Assembly (NCBI RefSeq): GCF_036320965.1
Contig: NC_092250.1
Span: 12,111,100-12,175,099 of the forward strand
Reading direction: 5' to 3'
DNA: 64,000 bases
DNA from: Panulirus ornatus
Lineage: Eukaryota > Arthropoda > Malacostraca > Decapoda > Palinuridae
In this document: positions 12,479 to 23,527 of the stretch, piece by piece
How the letters are laid out: each line of letters starts with the position of its first letter
How positions within the stretch are numbered: the stretch's first letter is position 1
Notes under the pieces: generated by a model
Databases searched by the model: none
What the model saw: the letters and a program-made list of their open reading frames with translations, nothing else
Told to the model about the DNA's origin: nothing
Program-made: the position numbers and the translations under genes

Positions 12479-13376
12479 CCAAACCTGCTGCCTTGCCGGC
12501 TTTCATCTTCCGCAAAGCTTTTACTACCTCTTCTCTGTTTACCAAATCATTTTCCCTAACCCTCTCACTTTGCACACCACCTCGACCAAAACACCCTATA
12601 TCTGCCACTCTGTCATCAGACACATTCAACAAACCTTCAAAATACTCATTCCATCTCCTTCTCACATCACCGCTACTTGTTATCACCTCCCCATTTACGC
12701 CCTTCACTGAAGTTCCCATTTGCTCCCTTGTCTTACGCACCCTATTTACCTCCTTCCAGAACATCTTTTTATTCTCCCTAAAATTTACTGATAGTCTCTC
12801 ACCCCAACTCTCATTTGCCCTTTTTTTCACCTCTTGCACCTTTCTCTTGACCTCCTGTCTCTTTCTTTTATACTTCTCCCACTCAATTGCATTTTTTCCC
12901 TGCAAAAATCGTCCAAATGCCTCTCTCTTCTCTTTCACTAATACTCTTACTTCTTCATCCCACCACTCACTACCCTTTCTAAACAGCCCCCCTCCCACTC
13001 TTCTCATGCCACAAGCATCTTTTGCGCAATCCATCACTGATTCCCTAAATACATCCCATTCCTCCCCCACTCCCCTTACTTCCATTGTTCTCACCTTTTT
13101 CCATTCTGTACACAGTCTCTCCTGGTACTTCCCCACACAGGTCTCCTTCCCAAGCTCACTCACTCTCACCACCTTCTTCACCCCAACATTCACTCCTCTT
13201 TTCTGAAAACCCATACTAATCTTCACCTTAGCCTCCACAAGATAATGATCGGACATCCCTCCAGTTGCACCTCTCAGCACATTAACATCCAAAAGTCTCT
13301 CTTTCGCACGCCTGTCAATTAACACGTAATCCAATAACGCTCTCTGGCCATCTCTCCTACTTACATAAGTATACAT
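12441..13376 (-). pseudogene. Endonuclease C-terminus and linker of LINE copy 2
   Basis: 311 codons are open. They start at the end of the EEP domain: ALLDYVLIDRRAKERLLD, then the catalytic GGMSDHYLVEAKVK motif (SDH, about residues 42-44). A charged linker rich in K/E/R leads to the RT N-terminus (REEVVKALRKMKAGKAAGLD). The frame ends at IKKRG plus a stop because the A-run at 12449-12455 has seven A's instead of six. The RT continues in the next frame, so one base separates this piece from the 487-codon piece. Confidence 0.85.
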
Positions 13377-13395
13377 AAGTATACTTATGTATACT

Positions 13396-13400
<5 letters not shown>
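13363..13400. repeat. 38-bp perfect palindrome at a head-to-head junction
   Basis: The left half ACATAAGTATACATAAGTA (13363-13381) is the exact reverse complement of the right half (13382-13400). It sits where minus-strand copy 2 ends and the TA tract before plus-strand copy 2b begins. Confidence 0.95.

Positions 13401-13442
<42 letters not shown>
13401..13442. repeat. (TA)n microsatellite
   Basis: TA tract between the 5' ends of LINE copies 2 and 2b. Confidence 0.97.
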
Positions 13443-13445
<3 letters not shown>

Positions 13446-13990
13446 ACAGGAACTTCAGTGAAGGGGGCTAATGGGGAGGTGACAACAAATAGTGGTGATG
13501 TGAGAAGGAGATGGAGTGAGTATTTTGAAGGTTTGTTGAATGTGTTTGATGATAGAGTGGCAGATATAGGGTGTTTTGGTCGAGGTGGTGTGCAAAGTGA
13601 GAGGGTTAGGGAAAATGATTTAGTAAACAGAGAAGAGGTAGTAAAAGCTTTGCGGAAGATGAAAGCCGGCAAGGCAGTAGGTTTGGATGGTATTGCAGTG
13701 GAATTTATTAAAAAAGGGGGTGACTGTATCGTTGACTGGTTGGTAAGGTTATTTTATGTATGTATGATTCATGGTGAGGTGCCTGAGGATTGGCGGAATG
13801 CTTGCATAGTGCCATTGTACAAAGGCAAAGGGGATAAGAGTGAGTGCTCAAATTACAGAGGTATAAGTTTGTTGAGTATTCCTGGTAAATTATATGGGAG
13901 GGTATTGATTGAGAGGGTGAAGGCATGTACAGAGCATCAGATTGGGGATGAGCAGGTGGTTTCAGAAGTGGTAGAGGTAGTGGTAGTGAA
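13443..13990 (+). pseudogene. RTE-like LINE fragment, copy 2b
   Basis: About 180 codons of linker and RT N-terminus lie in plus orientation (TSVKGANGEV, REEVVKALRKMKAGKA, VEFIKKGGDCIVDWLVRLF, CSNYRGISLLSIPGKLYGR). The fragment is truncated at both ends and stops soon after the EHQIGDEQ position, where small deletions scramble the GFRSGRG motif. The homopolymer here is A6G5 and in frame, unlike neighbouring copy 2. It lies head-to-head with copy 2. Confidence 0.88.
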
Positions 13991-14009
13991 GTCATACTTT
14001 AGTAGAAGT

Positions 14010-14533
14010 TTATAAAATTTTATTTAGCATGTAATTTTTCTACACATGTGGCACGACATGTTTCGTGGAGACAGTCCACCTCATTAGGTGCCAGTACTTA
14101 ACAAAATTATTTTGATGCCAACATCATACCCAAGTACCATCGTTTACCACCAACCAATCCATACAAACCCCTAATTGCTTCGACTAGCAGTAACCGCTAG
14201 AACTCAAGTGATTAAGGGCTTTCACGTGGAGGGGGTTGACCTGGGTAGCTGGGTGTGTCTTGAACAACTTCTTTTTCGTTTTCGTGTTTCTCTCATAATG
14301 ATTTAGTTAAAGGTAGGATGGGCTTTAAAAGTTCCCTAGGGACGAATTAAAGTTCTTAGTATTAGCAATTAAGACAGATTCAATGACGTTGCGTGTGTGG
14401 CATAATCAGCAGAGAGGTATAGAATAACAGGATTTTCGAGATCTATTGGGTGGTGATTTTCATGAGTGTTTAGCGATCGCATTTTTGTGGTCATCCCTGC
14501 GTACTATAGAATATATCTTCTCAAACTCATCAG
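14010..14533 (-). mobile_element. Penelope-like element fragment, inverted (terminal-repeat region)
   Basis: Read on the minus strand, it begins with the same sequence as the plus-strand Penelope-like piece at 14581. It contains a degraded open stretch (HHPIDLENPVILYLSAD region, about 14420-14455) resembling the end of a GIY-YIG domain, and ends in a segment with a hammerhead-like fold. Penelope-like elements commonly carry inverted partial copies (pLTR). Assignment of the whole interval is inference. Confidence 0.5.
14049..14093 (-). ncRNA. Hammerhead-ribozyme-like motif (Penelope-type)
   Basis: On the minus strand: stem I 5' strand TGGCAC (14093-14088); core CTAATGA (14087-14081; consensus CUGANGA, so G5 is A here); stem II GTGGA/TCCAC with one unpaired G at its base; GAAA (14064-14061); minimal stem III AC-AT-GT; the cleavage-site C at 14055; and stem I 3' strand GTGCCA (14054-14049), a perfect 6-bp complement. 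Hammerheads with tiny stem III are established parts of Penelope-like element repeats. The G5-to-A change would be expected to reduce or abolish cleavage. Confidence 0.65.
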
Positions 14534-14611
14534 TCTATGTTCCTTAGGGCATTACGTATTTGCAGTCCAGAGTTTATTGATGATGAGTTTGAGATGAGAA
14601 GATATATTCTA
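14508..14611. repeat. Inverted repeat at a Penelope fold-back junction
   Basis: Left arm 14508-14533 (TAGAATATATCTTCTCAAAC...) is the near-perfect reverse complement of 14581-14611, with about 48 bp between. It marks where two Penelope-like pieces meet in opposite orientation. Confidence 0.85.
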
Positions 14612-15221
14612 TAGAATCTCAGTTAAAGTACCCTAGATCTTTCATTGATAAATGCCTTAAGACAGCAAAGAAATCATTTTATAGAACTGAGCCCAAACCT
14701 CCCATTGACACCAAGAGTCTTTTAGTTCTCCCTTTTAATAATAATTTTACTTCCCATGTTGTATAAATCTTTTAATGTAAATGTTGCCTTCAGCAACAAT
14801 AATGCTATAAAGAATATCTTAATCAGGGATTCACCAGAAAATTCTCCTGGATGCATCTATAAAGTGCCGTGTAGAAATTGTGATAAGTTTTATGCTGGGC
14901 AGACTGGTAAGGATCTTTCGGTTAGACTTAAGCAACATGAATATTGTATAAAACGGGACAAGAATCAAATACCTTGTTTGATCACGTTAAAAACTATGAT
15001 CATTATATTGACTGGATTAATAACCATCTCAGTTATTGACTCTAACTCTATCACCACGAAAAATATCATTGAATCTTCCATTATTACATACACAAAGAAT
15101 TATAATCTTAATATTAGTGATGGTCTGTACAAATTAGATAACTTTATTGTTGATAAAATTTGTAAAACGATAAGTTAATGAAATCTCGTTGTCTGTCTTG
15201 GATAATCGCATGTTTACCAAA
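14581..15221 (+). pseudogene. Penelope-like element C-terminus with GIY-YIG nuclease domain
   Basis: An upstream segment (LKYPRSFIDKCLKTAKKSFY at about 14620-14680, then LLVLPFNNNF) runs to a stop near 14763. The frame then shifts by one and continues from 14756 to 15178. That second piece has the GIY-YIG signature CIYKVPCRNCDKFYAGQTGK (residues about 33-52), the following SVRLKQH motif, and a late NIIESS motif. GIY-YIG fused behind a telomerase-like RT is the defining architecture of Penelope-like elements, where it acts as the integration nuclease. The RT itself is absent, so this is a truncated, frameshifted relic. Confidence 0.8.
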
Positions 15222-15399
15222 TGGCGTCCAAGCTTCGTCTCTTCGATGTATATCAACTGACTGTTATATTTCTCTCTTGTGTCTCCCCTGATGATACGAT
15301 TATTAAACGAAAGTGCACTTGGGAACTTATCGTGTTTCATTTTCCTCGTAGACTCATAGGAATATACTTAGTCACGCGCAAAATTGTGATCCTTTTCAT
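15222..15399 (+). mobile_element. Penelope-like tail region
   Basis: This segment follows the GIY-YIG piece and recurs inverted at 32330-32478 and in part at 55845-55924. It contains CTGATGA (15288-15294) and CGAAA (15308-15312), the two strands of a hammerhead-like core, then GTGCACTTGGGAAC and GTTTCATTTTCC. The stem II between the core strands is broken in this copy. Confidence 0.6.
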
Positions 15400-15401
15400 T
15401 A

Positions 15402-15474
<73 letters not shown>
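15400..15474. repeat. (TA)n microsatellite
   Basis: TA tract between the Penelope-like tail and the 3' end of LINE copy 3. Confidence 0.98.
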
Positions 15475-15477
<3 letters not shown>

Positions 15478-18293
15478 ACTTTGTCGCTGTCTCCCGCATT
15501 AGCGAGGTAGCGCAAGCCAACATACGTAAGAATGGCCCAACCCACACACATTCACATGTTTATACATACACGTCCACGCACGCCCATATACATACCTATA
15601 CATCTCAACGTATACATATATATACACACACAGAGATATACGTATATACACATGTACACAATTCATACTGTCTTCACTTATTCATGCCCGTCGCCACCCC
15701 GCCACATAATAAAATACTAACCCCCTCTCGCCGGATGTGCGCTAGGAATAGACAACAAAGGCCCCATTCGTTCACACTCACTCTCTAGCTGTCATGTATA
15801 ATGCACCGAAACCACAGCTTCCTTTCCACATCCAGGCCCCACAGAACTTTCCATGGTTTACCCCAGACGCTTTGCATGCCCTGGTTCAGTCCATTAACAG
15901 CACGTCGACCCCGGTATACCACATCGTTCCAATTCACTCAATTCCTTGCACACCTTTCACCCTCCTGCATTTTCAGGCCCCGATCACTCAATATCTTTTT
16001 CACTCCATCTTTCCACCACCAATTTGGTCTCCCACCTCTGACACATATATCCTCTTTGTCAATCTTCCCTCACTCATTGTCTGCATGTGACCAAACCATT
16101 TCAAAACACCCTCTTCTGCTCTCTCAACCACACTCTTTTTACCTCCACACATCTCTCTTACCCTTTCATTACTTACTCGACCAAACTACCTCGCACCACA
16201 TATTGTCCTCAAACATCTCATTTCCAGCACACCCACCCTCCTCCGCATAACTCTATCTATAGCCCACGCCTCGCAACCATATATCATTGTTGGAACCACT
16301 ATTCCTTCAAACATACTCACTTTTTCTTTCCAAGATAACGTTCTCGACTTCCACACATTCTTCAACGCTCCCAGAACTTTCGCTCCCTCCCCCAACCTAT
16401 GATTCACTTCCGCTTCCATGGTTCCATCCGCTGCCAATTCCACTCCCGGATATCTAAAAACTTCACTTCCTCCAGTTTTTCTCCATTCAAACTTACCTCC
16501 CAATTGACTTGTCCCTCAACCCTACTGTACCTAATAACCTTGCTCTTATTCACATTTACTCTCAGCTTTCTTCTTTCACACTTTGTCAAACTCAGTCTCC
16601 AGCATCTGCAGTCTCTCACCCGAATCAGCCACCAACGCTGTATCATCAGCGAACAACAACTGACTCACTTCCCAAACTCTCTTATCCACAACAAACTGCA
16701 TACTTGCCCCTCTTTCCAAAACTCTTGCATTCACCTCACTAACAACCCCATCCATGAACAACTTAAACAACCATGGAGACATCACGCACCCCTGCCGCAA
16801 CCCAACATTCACTGAGAACCAATCACTTTCCTCTCTCCCTACACGAACACATGCCTTACATCCTCGATAAAAACTTTTCATTGCTTCTAACAACTTGCCT
16901 CCCACACCATATATTCTTAATACGTTCCACAGAGCATCTCTATCAACTCTATCATATGCCTTCTCCAGATCCATAAATTCTACATACAAATCCATTTGCT
17001 TTTCTAAGTATTTCTCGCATACATTCTTCAAAGCAAACACCTGATCCACACATCCTCTACCACTTGTGAAACCACGCTGCTCTTCCCCAATCTGATGCTC
17101 TGTACATGCCTTCACCCTCGCAATCAATGCCCTCCCATATAATTTTCCAGGAATACTCAACAAACTTATACCTCTGTAATTTGAGCACTCACTTCTATCC
17201 CCTTTGCCTTAGTACAATGGCACTATGCAAGCATTCCGCCAATCCTCAGGCACCTCACCATGAGTCATACATACATTAAATAATCTTACCAACCAGTCAA
17301 CAATACAGTCACCCCCTTTTTTTGATAAATTCCACTGCAATACCATCCAAACCCGCTGCCTTGCCGGCTTTCATCTTCCGTAAAGCTCTTACTACCTCAT
17401 CTCTGTTTACCAAATCATTCTCCCTAACCCTCTCCCTTTGCACACCACCTCGACCAAAACACCCTATATCTGCCACTCTATCATCAAACACATTCAGCAA
17501 ACCTTCAAAATACTCACTCCATCTTCTCACATCACCACTACTTGTTATCACCTCCCCATTTGCCACCTTCACTGAAGTTCCCATTTGTTCCCTTGTCTTA
17601 CGCACTTTATTTACCTCCTTCCAAAACATTTTTCATTCTCCCCAAGATATAATGCTACACTCTCACCACAACGCCCATTTGCCCTCTTTTTCACCTCTTG
17701 CATCTTTCTCTTGACCTCCTGCCTCTTTCTTTTATACATCTCCCAATCATTTGCATTATTTCCCAGCAAAAATCGTCCAAATGCCTCTCTCTTCTCTTTC
17801 ACTAATAATCTTGCTTCTTCATCCCACCACTCGCTACCCTTTCTAATCTGCCCACCTCCCACGCTTGTCATGCCATACCACAAGCATCTTTTGCACAAGC
17901 CATCACTGCTTCCCTAAATACATCCCATTCCTCCCTCACTCCCCTTACGTCCCTTGTTCTCATCTTTTTTCCATTATGTACTCAGTCTCTCGTGGTACTT
18001 CCTCACACAAGTATCCTTCCCAAGCTCACTTACTCTCACCACTCTCTTCACCCCAACATTTTCTCTTCTTTTCTGAAAATCTCTACAAATCTTCAATTTC
18101 GCCTCCACAAGATAATGATCAGACATCCCTCCAGTTGCACCTCTCAGCACATCAACATCTCAGCACAAAAGTCTCTCTTTCGCGCGCCTGTCAATTAACA
18201 CGTAATCCAGTAACGCTCCCTGGCCATCTCTCCTACTTACATGCGTATACTTATGTATATATCTCTTTTTAAACCAGGTATTCCCAATCATTA

Positions 18294-18296
<3 letters not shown>
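15475..18296 (-). mobile_element. RTE-like LINE, copy 3 (older, long 3' UTR)
   Basis: Minus-strand copy extending from the endonuclease (NTWFKKRYIHKYT, about 18280) to a long-form 3' UTR (about 15475-15900) with the TCTAGCTGTCAT block and CGCATTAGCG terminus. Both ends are in (TA)n. Confidence 0.9.
15905..18296 (-). pseudogene. Decayed endonuclease-RT of LINE copy 3
   Basis: Pieces in order from high to low coordinate are: end of EEP (VSRRDGQGALLDYVLIDRR, with an inserted short duplication near 18155-18170), linker, RT N-terminus ending in IKKRG-stop at about 17,309 (the same A7G5 frameshift as copy 2), a stop in PLY*G near 17,205, motif A EFMDLEKAYDRV (about 16960), FADDTALVA (about 16640), and LIYGCEAWAID. 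Further frameshifts lie at about 16585 and 16455. The normal stop codon after VYRG is lost (TGA to CGA near 15905). Confidence 0.88.

Positions 18297-18380
<84 letters not shown>
18297..18380. repeat. (TA)n microsatellite
   Basis: TA tract at the 5' truncation of LINE copy 3, followed by a short GT run. Confidence 0.98.
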
Positions 18381-18381
<1 letters not shown>

Positions 18382-19924
18382 GTGTATGTGTGTGTGTGTG
18401 TGCCTCAGTAATAAAGGCGCTAAAGCTATTGGCGTAGGGAAAGACAAAAAAGGTATTTGATTTATCATGATCTGATTTATCTAAGTTGACCAAATGGCTT
18501 CATGCTTCTACCTGTGCTAGCGTAACCCTTGGTGTTGTCTGTCGTGGTTGTTTATCTCTATACTTTTCAAACTAGTATCCTTCATGACTTTGAAATGGAT
18601 CGATTTGTTTTCCTGATAATTGATTGTTCACGACGCTTTTTCTTCACACTAAAGTACCTCTTTGGAACTCTTATGAAGCCGAAACGAACTGCGTGACTTT
18701 TTCTGTCACTGACATCAACGTGTCTATTTGTCAGTGAATAAAAACGGTAATGTAATTGAAAATGCAAACATCAAATGCAAAGCGTGAACGTATAATGTAA
18801 ACTTGAACTTCAAATACAATACACCGAGCAATAATGATGTTCGATTTTCTTTCCCTCTGCGAGATATTGCACACATATCTTTGGGATGAACACATCAAGA
18901 GGAATATTACCTACAGCATGGGCTATATGCATGTTAAATGTGTTTTATTTGTTTATCTATTGAGGATAATGTCTTTCCATAAGTTCTCGAAGTCTCATTG
19001 TAACTGTTCCATTTCTTGAGTAATAAAGCCGCGTATCCTTGATTCTTTTTATGCAGAAGTAATCATTTATGACTTTCTTTAGGCGCTATATATACGCGCC
19101 CTTGGGTTATACCCTAAGACCTCACACCCTCCTCCTTTTCTTCTTTTTCCTTAGCTTTCCCCTTCTTCACCACACTACCTAGGGCCCTCCAACAAAGCCC
19201 TTCCCAAGATTCTTCAACTCCCTGTCAGAACCTCTCCCGCCAGTCAACATTCAAGAAAGATTTTCTTCGTGTAATCTCCCACCGCTGCCTGAGATAACGA
19301 AAGCCAGCTGAGATACCCTGCTGAGAAGACTGCACTCAATTCTTTAAAGGAGTTTCCATGTACGATTAAACATAAGGTCAAATAAGGTTTTAGTGACCAG
19401 ACGTGTCTGGCAACCGAGCTCGTCTTCCTCTATATTCTTAGCGTGACCTGAATTGCCACTAAGTATATTGCTTGAGAGCTTTTGGCAGTAACTATTATTT
19501 ACCTCCACTCCCGTGGTCGAGTCGCTTATGGTTGGATCAACTCGTGATGTTTATTTTCACATCTTTTTAATACGTACTCTTATTGTTGACATAAAATTTT
19601 CTTACGATCACTGTTTACTTCTGAAGTCAGTTGCTTACAGAGTCACATGGTGGACAGCTAATGGGTAAGTTCTCTTCAGATATTTATATTGTCTCCAACT
19701 CTATATCGCCACAGAGGAACTTCTTGTTAATACAGTGGATACATCAACACATTTAAGTCAAGTTGTTATGTGGCTCTAAAAGCCAACCTTTTATTACCTT
19801 AAGGTAATATTTGATGTTGAGCACAAGACATACTAGAAGGTGGTGTATAATGTGTGTGTGATTATTGTCTGTATGTTAAGGGGAGAGATTTTTAAACTTC
19901 TTTTGCTCAGAGTCTTAGCCTTGT
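18381..19924. other. Spacer, no supported gene
   Basis: About 1.5 kb with no recognised repeat or domain. Short open frames (18834-19019, 19840-20025) carry no motif. Confidence 0.5.
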
Positions 19925-20160
19925 ATATATGTACCATGTCTTTCTTCCTGTGTATGCTCACATACTTGGACACAACAGCCTATGCCAGTTACCCATTTTA
20001 TCGATCATTTTCTATGGGAGGATGAACAGCTGGATGGATTTGTGGACCGGCTGCTGCGACCAAGATTCGAACCTATGCAGGGTTGATCTTCGGCGGCCTG
20101 TGCATGCGTGGCGGACAGTAACGCTAACCACTGTCCTCCGGAGGTCCAAGTTTGTGAATG
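19925..20160 (-). mobile_element. tRNA-derived SINE-like copy S2
   Basis: Minus-strand order: A-box-like CAGTGGTTAGCGTTACTG (20132-20115), CACAGGCCGCC, B-box GGTTCGAATC (20073-20064), GGTCGCAGCAGCC, and CCAGCTGTTCATCCT. A conserved tail follows, including CAGGAAGAAAGACATGGTAC. The two-box spacing suits a tRNA-derived pol III promoter. This is one of the best preserved members here. Confidence 0.7.
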
Positions 20161-21224
20161 TGTGTCTGTGTGTATTGGGGCGGGGAAGGGAGAAGAATTC
20201 GTCCTTCTTACCCTGTACAACAGGGAGGTGGAGTTGGGTCTCAAAGGTGGCGTCATTGTTTTCCAAGGAGAAGTTCGTGGCGACATTGCACATCCTACTG
20301 CTGCCCTGTCACAGCCTGTCATTTGGTGGACGTATATTGGATACAACCAAGCATCTTGTCGGATGTAGCAACGAACATTATTATTCCTATGGCCAAAACT
20401 ACACGAGGAAATGAGCTTAGGAAACGACGAGTTGAATATCCAAGTTTGGTTGGGCGAGGATAGCCAAGTTATAGAGCTTCATGTCCTGCTCTTACTGACA
20501 TTAATCCTTTTAGGATAGTCTTTAGGCTTTTATCTTTTTTCTGAAATCCTCAAGAAACAGCTCCAAATATTTGACAATGTCTGTAGAAAGTTTTATCACA
20601 TTTGCTGTGGAGTTTTGACGTAGAGCTGCCTTGGAAACCGGCACTCCACCTTCGCGCAATGTAATCCCACAGATAATTTTGGGTTTAAAGAATATTATTT
20701 GGAATATTTTGACTGTATAAAGAAGGACCACCGATGTATTGTGATGAGGAACGCACCAGAAGCTCTCGGACTAGGATGAATTGAAGCAGATAGATGGTAT
20801 ACAAATAAGATTATGATAAAAAGGAGAATCAACAAGTCTTGATTCCATTATAAAGTTATAATTAGATCCTGCATTTTTAGGCCTAGATCCATCCGACCTA
20901 AGGTAGAGAAGGGAACTGACAACTCCAGCCTTATCAAATACAGGGACGTTTTTGATGAAGATTATAAAATCCTACTTTTCTGTTATGGTTACTTGAAGAG
21001 CTAGTCTGCGTTAATTATCATTAATGGAGTGTGATTAATTTCCAGAATTCTGACCAACAGATATCCCTTGGATTTCTGACTTCTTAAGTCTAGCTACCTC
21101 ACTAAATGATGAAAACTTGTGCATCGTCAGTGTAACAGTAGCTAACCGAGAGCCTCGCACCGTTCAAACTCCATAATAGGCAGAACAGTATTCTGGAGGC
21201 TCCAGTCACAGACAATAGTCCACA
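20161..21224. other. Spacer, no supported gene
   Basis: Open frames on both strands at 20005-20463 overlap the SINE-like copy. A 69-codon frame at 20522-20731 (-) has no recognisable family. Confidence 0.5.
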
Positions 21225-21527
21225 TCAAGAAAATATAGAGAGAAGTAACTGAAAGAAAGAAGACACAAAGGAGAGTGAGTATCTCAGGAATTTTGGAAGA
21301 AGTGAAAAAACCTGTGTCTTAAGATGTGCCAGGTCATGGTTATTGTTAAAGACATGAAAGGGTACAGAGTTCCAAAGACTTGAGATGTTGGGAATAAAAC
21401 AGTTTGCAGAAGGGCCCACTCCCGAGTTGCCAACGGCCACACAGTCATCATGTGACGCAGCAGCTTGCTGAGTATTGTTTGGTCCAGCTAGTGGTGGGGG
21501 GCACACAAGCAGCCAGCTCTCGGGCAC
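21225..21527 (-). pseudogene. C-terminal fragment of a Jockey/CR1-type LINE
   Basis: A 100-codon frame contains CFIPNISSLWNSVPFHVFNN and then a D-L-x-x-x-K motif. This is the FIPR...LWNSLP...F..F/K signature that ends many non-LTR retrotransposon ORF2 proteins. No RT core is visible upstream, so it is a short dead fragment. The exact clade cannot be set from this piece. Confidence 0.55.
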
Positions 21528-21847
21528 AAAAACTTAGACTCTGTGTAATTTAGCTCTTAGCTTGGTCGATTTGGACCAGATGAGTGCATCAAGTGGAACC
21601 TTGAGTAAACACAAGGCACCAGCTTTCTCAATGCAGGACGATATGCTTCAAAATGAGATCACAGAGACCTTAGTGGATAACAGTGATTCATTCGCAAGTG
21701 GCGAAGGTGATTAAATTTAAACTGGTAATAATACGAGAATAACATTTTGATTAATAGATCTATATGTTCGCCATATTATATTTAAAGGCGTAAAATGAAA
21801 TGGAATCTACACTGTTCGTACAACAGAGTTACTAAGGTCTAAACACC
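21528..21847. other. Spacer, nothing recognised
   Basis: No motif or repeat was identified. Confidence 0.5.
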
Positions 21848-22000
21848 GTGGTGTGGCGGTTTGCGTTCCTTACCTTGACGAATTCACGGGCTGCCCAGGG
21901 TCGATTGGTTAGGTTTGAGTTCTAGTTGCGGCAGTTGGTCCACAGTCAACCCAGCTGTTTATCCACCTGGGGGTTGGTTGATAAAGAGAGTACTTGGCTC
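21848..22000 (+). mobile_element. tRNA-derived SINE-like copy S5 (diverged)
   Basis: GGCGGTTTGCGTT (A-box region), CGGGCTGCCCAGGGTC, a degenerate B-box GGTTTGAGTTC (21912-21922), GTTGCGGCAG..GGTCCACAGTC and CCAGCTGTTTATCC follow in the same order as in the other copies. Confidence 0.6.
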
Positions 22001-22008
22001 AGGCTAGA

Positions 22009-22025
22009 ATATATATATATATATT

Positions 22026-22080
<55 letters not shown>
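22009..22080. repeat. (TA)n microsatellite
   Basis: TA tract next to the 3' end of LINE copy 8, with one short TTATGTG interruption. Confidence 0.97.
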
Positions 22081-22084
<4 letters not shown>

Positions 22085-22097
22085 TCGCACATATACA

Positions 22098-23527
22098 TAC
22101 CTCGCGTTAGCGAGGTAGCGCTAGGAAACAGACGAAAAAATGGCCCAACCCACCCACATACACATGCATATACATAAACGTCCACACACATATACATACA
22201 CAGACATATATACACATGTACACATTCACACTTGCTGCCTTCATCCATTCCCGTCGTCACCCAGCCACACATGAAATGGCACCCACCTCCCCCATCGCGC
22301 GCGCGAGGTAGCGCTAGGGAAAGACAACAAGGCCACATTCGTTCACACTCAGTCTCTAGCTGTCATGTGTAATGCACCGAAACCACAGCTCCCTTTCCAC
22401 ATCCAGGCCCCACAAAAGTTTCCATGGTTTACCCCAGATGCTTCACATGCCCACGTTCAATGCATTGACAGCACGTCGACCTTCGTATACCACATCGTTC
22501 CAATTCACTCTATTCCTTGCACGCCTTTCACCCTCCTGTATGTTCAGGCCCCGATAGCTCAAAATCTTTTTCACTCCATCCTTTCACCTCCAGTTTGGTC
22601 TCCCACTTCTCCTCGTTCCCTCCACCTCCGAAACGTATATCCTCTTTGTCATTCTTTCCTCACTCATTCTCTCCATGTGACCGAACCATTTCAATACACC
22701 CTCTTCTGCTCTCACCACTACACTCTTTTTATTACCACACTTCTCTCTTACCCTTTCAATACTTACTCGATCGAACCACCTCACACCACATATTGTCCTC
22801 AAACATTTCATTTCCAACACATCCTTCCTCCTCCGCACAACCCTATTTATATCCCATGCCTCGCAACCATATAACATTGTTGGAACCACTATTCCTTCAG
22901 CCATACCCATTTTTGCTCTTCGAGATAACGTTCTCGCCTTCCACACATTCTTCAAAGGTCCTAGAACCTTCGTCCCCTACCCCTCCATGTGACTCACTTT
23001 CACTTCCATGGTTCCATCCGCTGCTAAATCCACTCCCAGATATCCAAAACACTTCACTTCCTCCAGTTTTTCTCCATTCAAATTTGCCTCCCAATTAACT
23101 TGGCCCTCAACCCTACTGAACTAAATAACCTTACTCTTATTCGCATTTACTCTCAGCTTTCTTTTTTCACACACTTTACTAATCTCAGTCACCAACTTCT
23201 GCAGTTTCTCACCCGACTCAGCCACCAGTGCTATATTATCAGCGAACAACAACTGACTCACTTCCCAAGCCCTGTCATCCACAACAGACTGCTTACTTGC
23301 CCCTCTCTCCAAAACTCTTGCATTCACCTCCTAACAACCCCATCCATAAACAAATTAAACAACCATGGAGACATCACGCATCCCTGCCGTAAACCGACAT
23401 TCACTGGGAACCAATCAGTTTCCTCTCTTCCTACTCGTACACATGCCTTACATCCCCGATAAAAACTTTTCACTGCTTCTAGGAATTTACCCCCACACCA
23501 TATGCTCTTAATACCTTCCACAAAGCA

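Larger units (their letters stand above)
10811..13398 (-). mobile_element. RTE-like LINE, copy 2 (young, 5'-truncated)
   Basis: It reads on the minus strand from inside the endonuclease domain (the HKYT/YVSRRDGQ region at about 13375) to a short-form 3' UTR and an A18 tail. The short UTR has the diagnostic CGCAAACG and lacks the GACAGCTAGAGACTGAG block. The coding region is nearly intact except for one frameshift at 12,445. Confidence 0.92.

Noticed and set aside
20064..20073. True tRNA gene at the GGTTCGAATC box
   Set aside because: A B-box and A-box-like region are present, but no cloverleaf or acceptor stem can be drawn; it fits a SINE better.
20005..20346. Overlapping open frames near 20.0-20.4 kb as possible genes
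   Set aside because: They overlap a tRNA-type SINE-like copy and have no domain; frames exist on both strands with equal quality.
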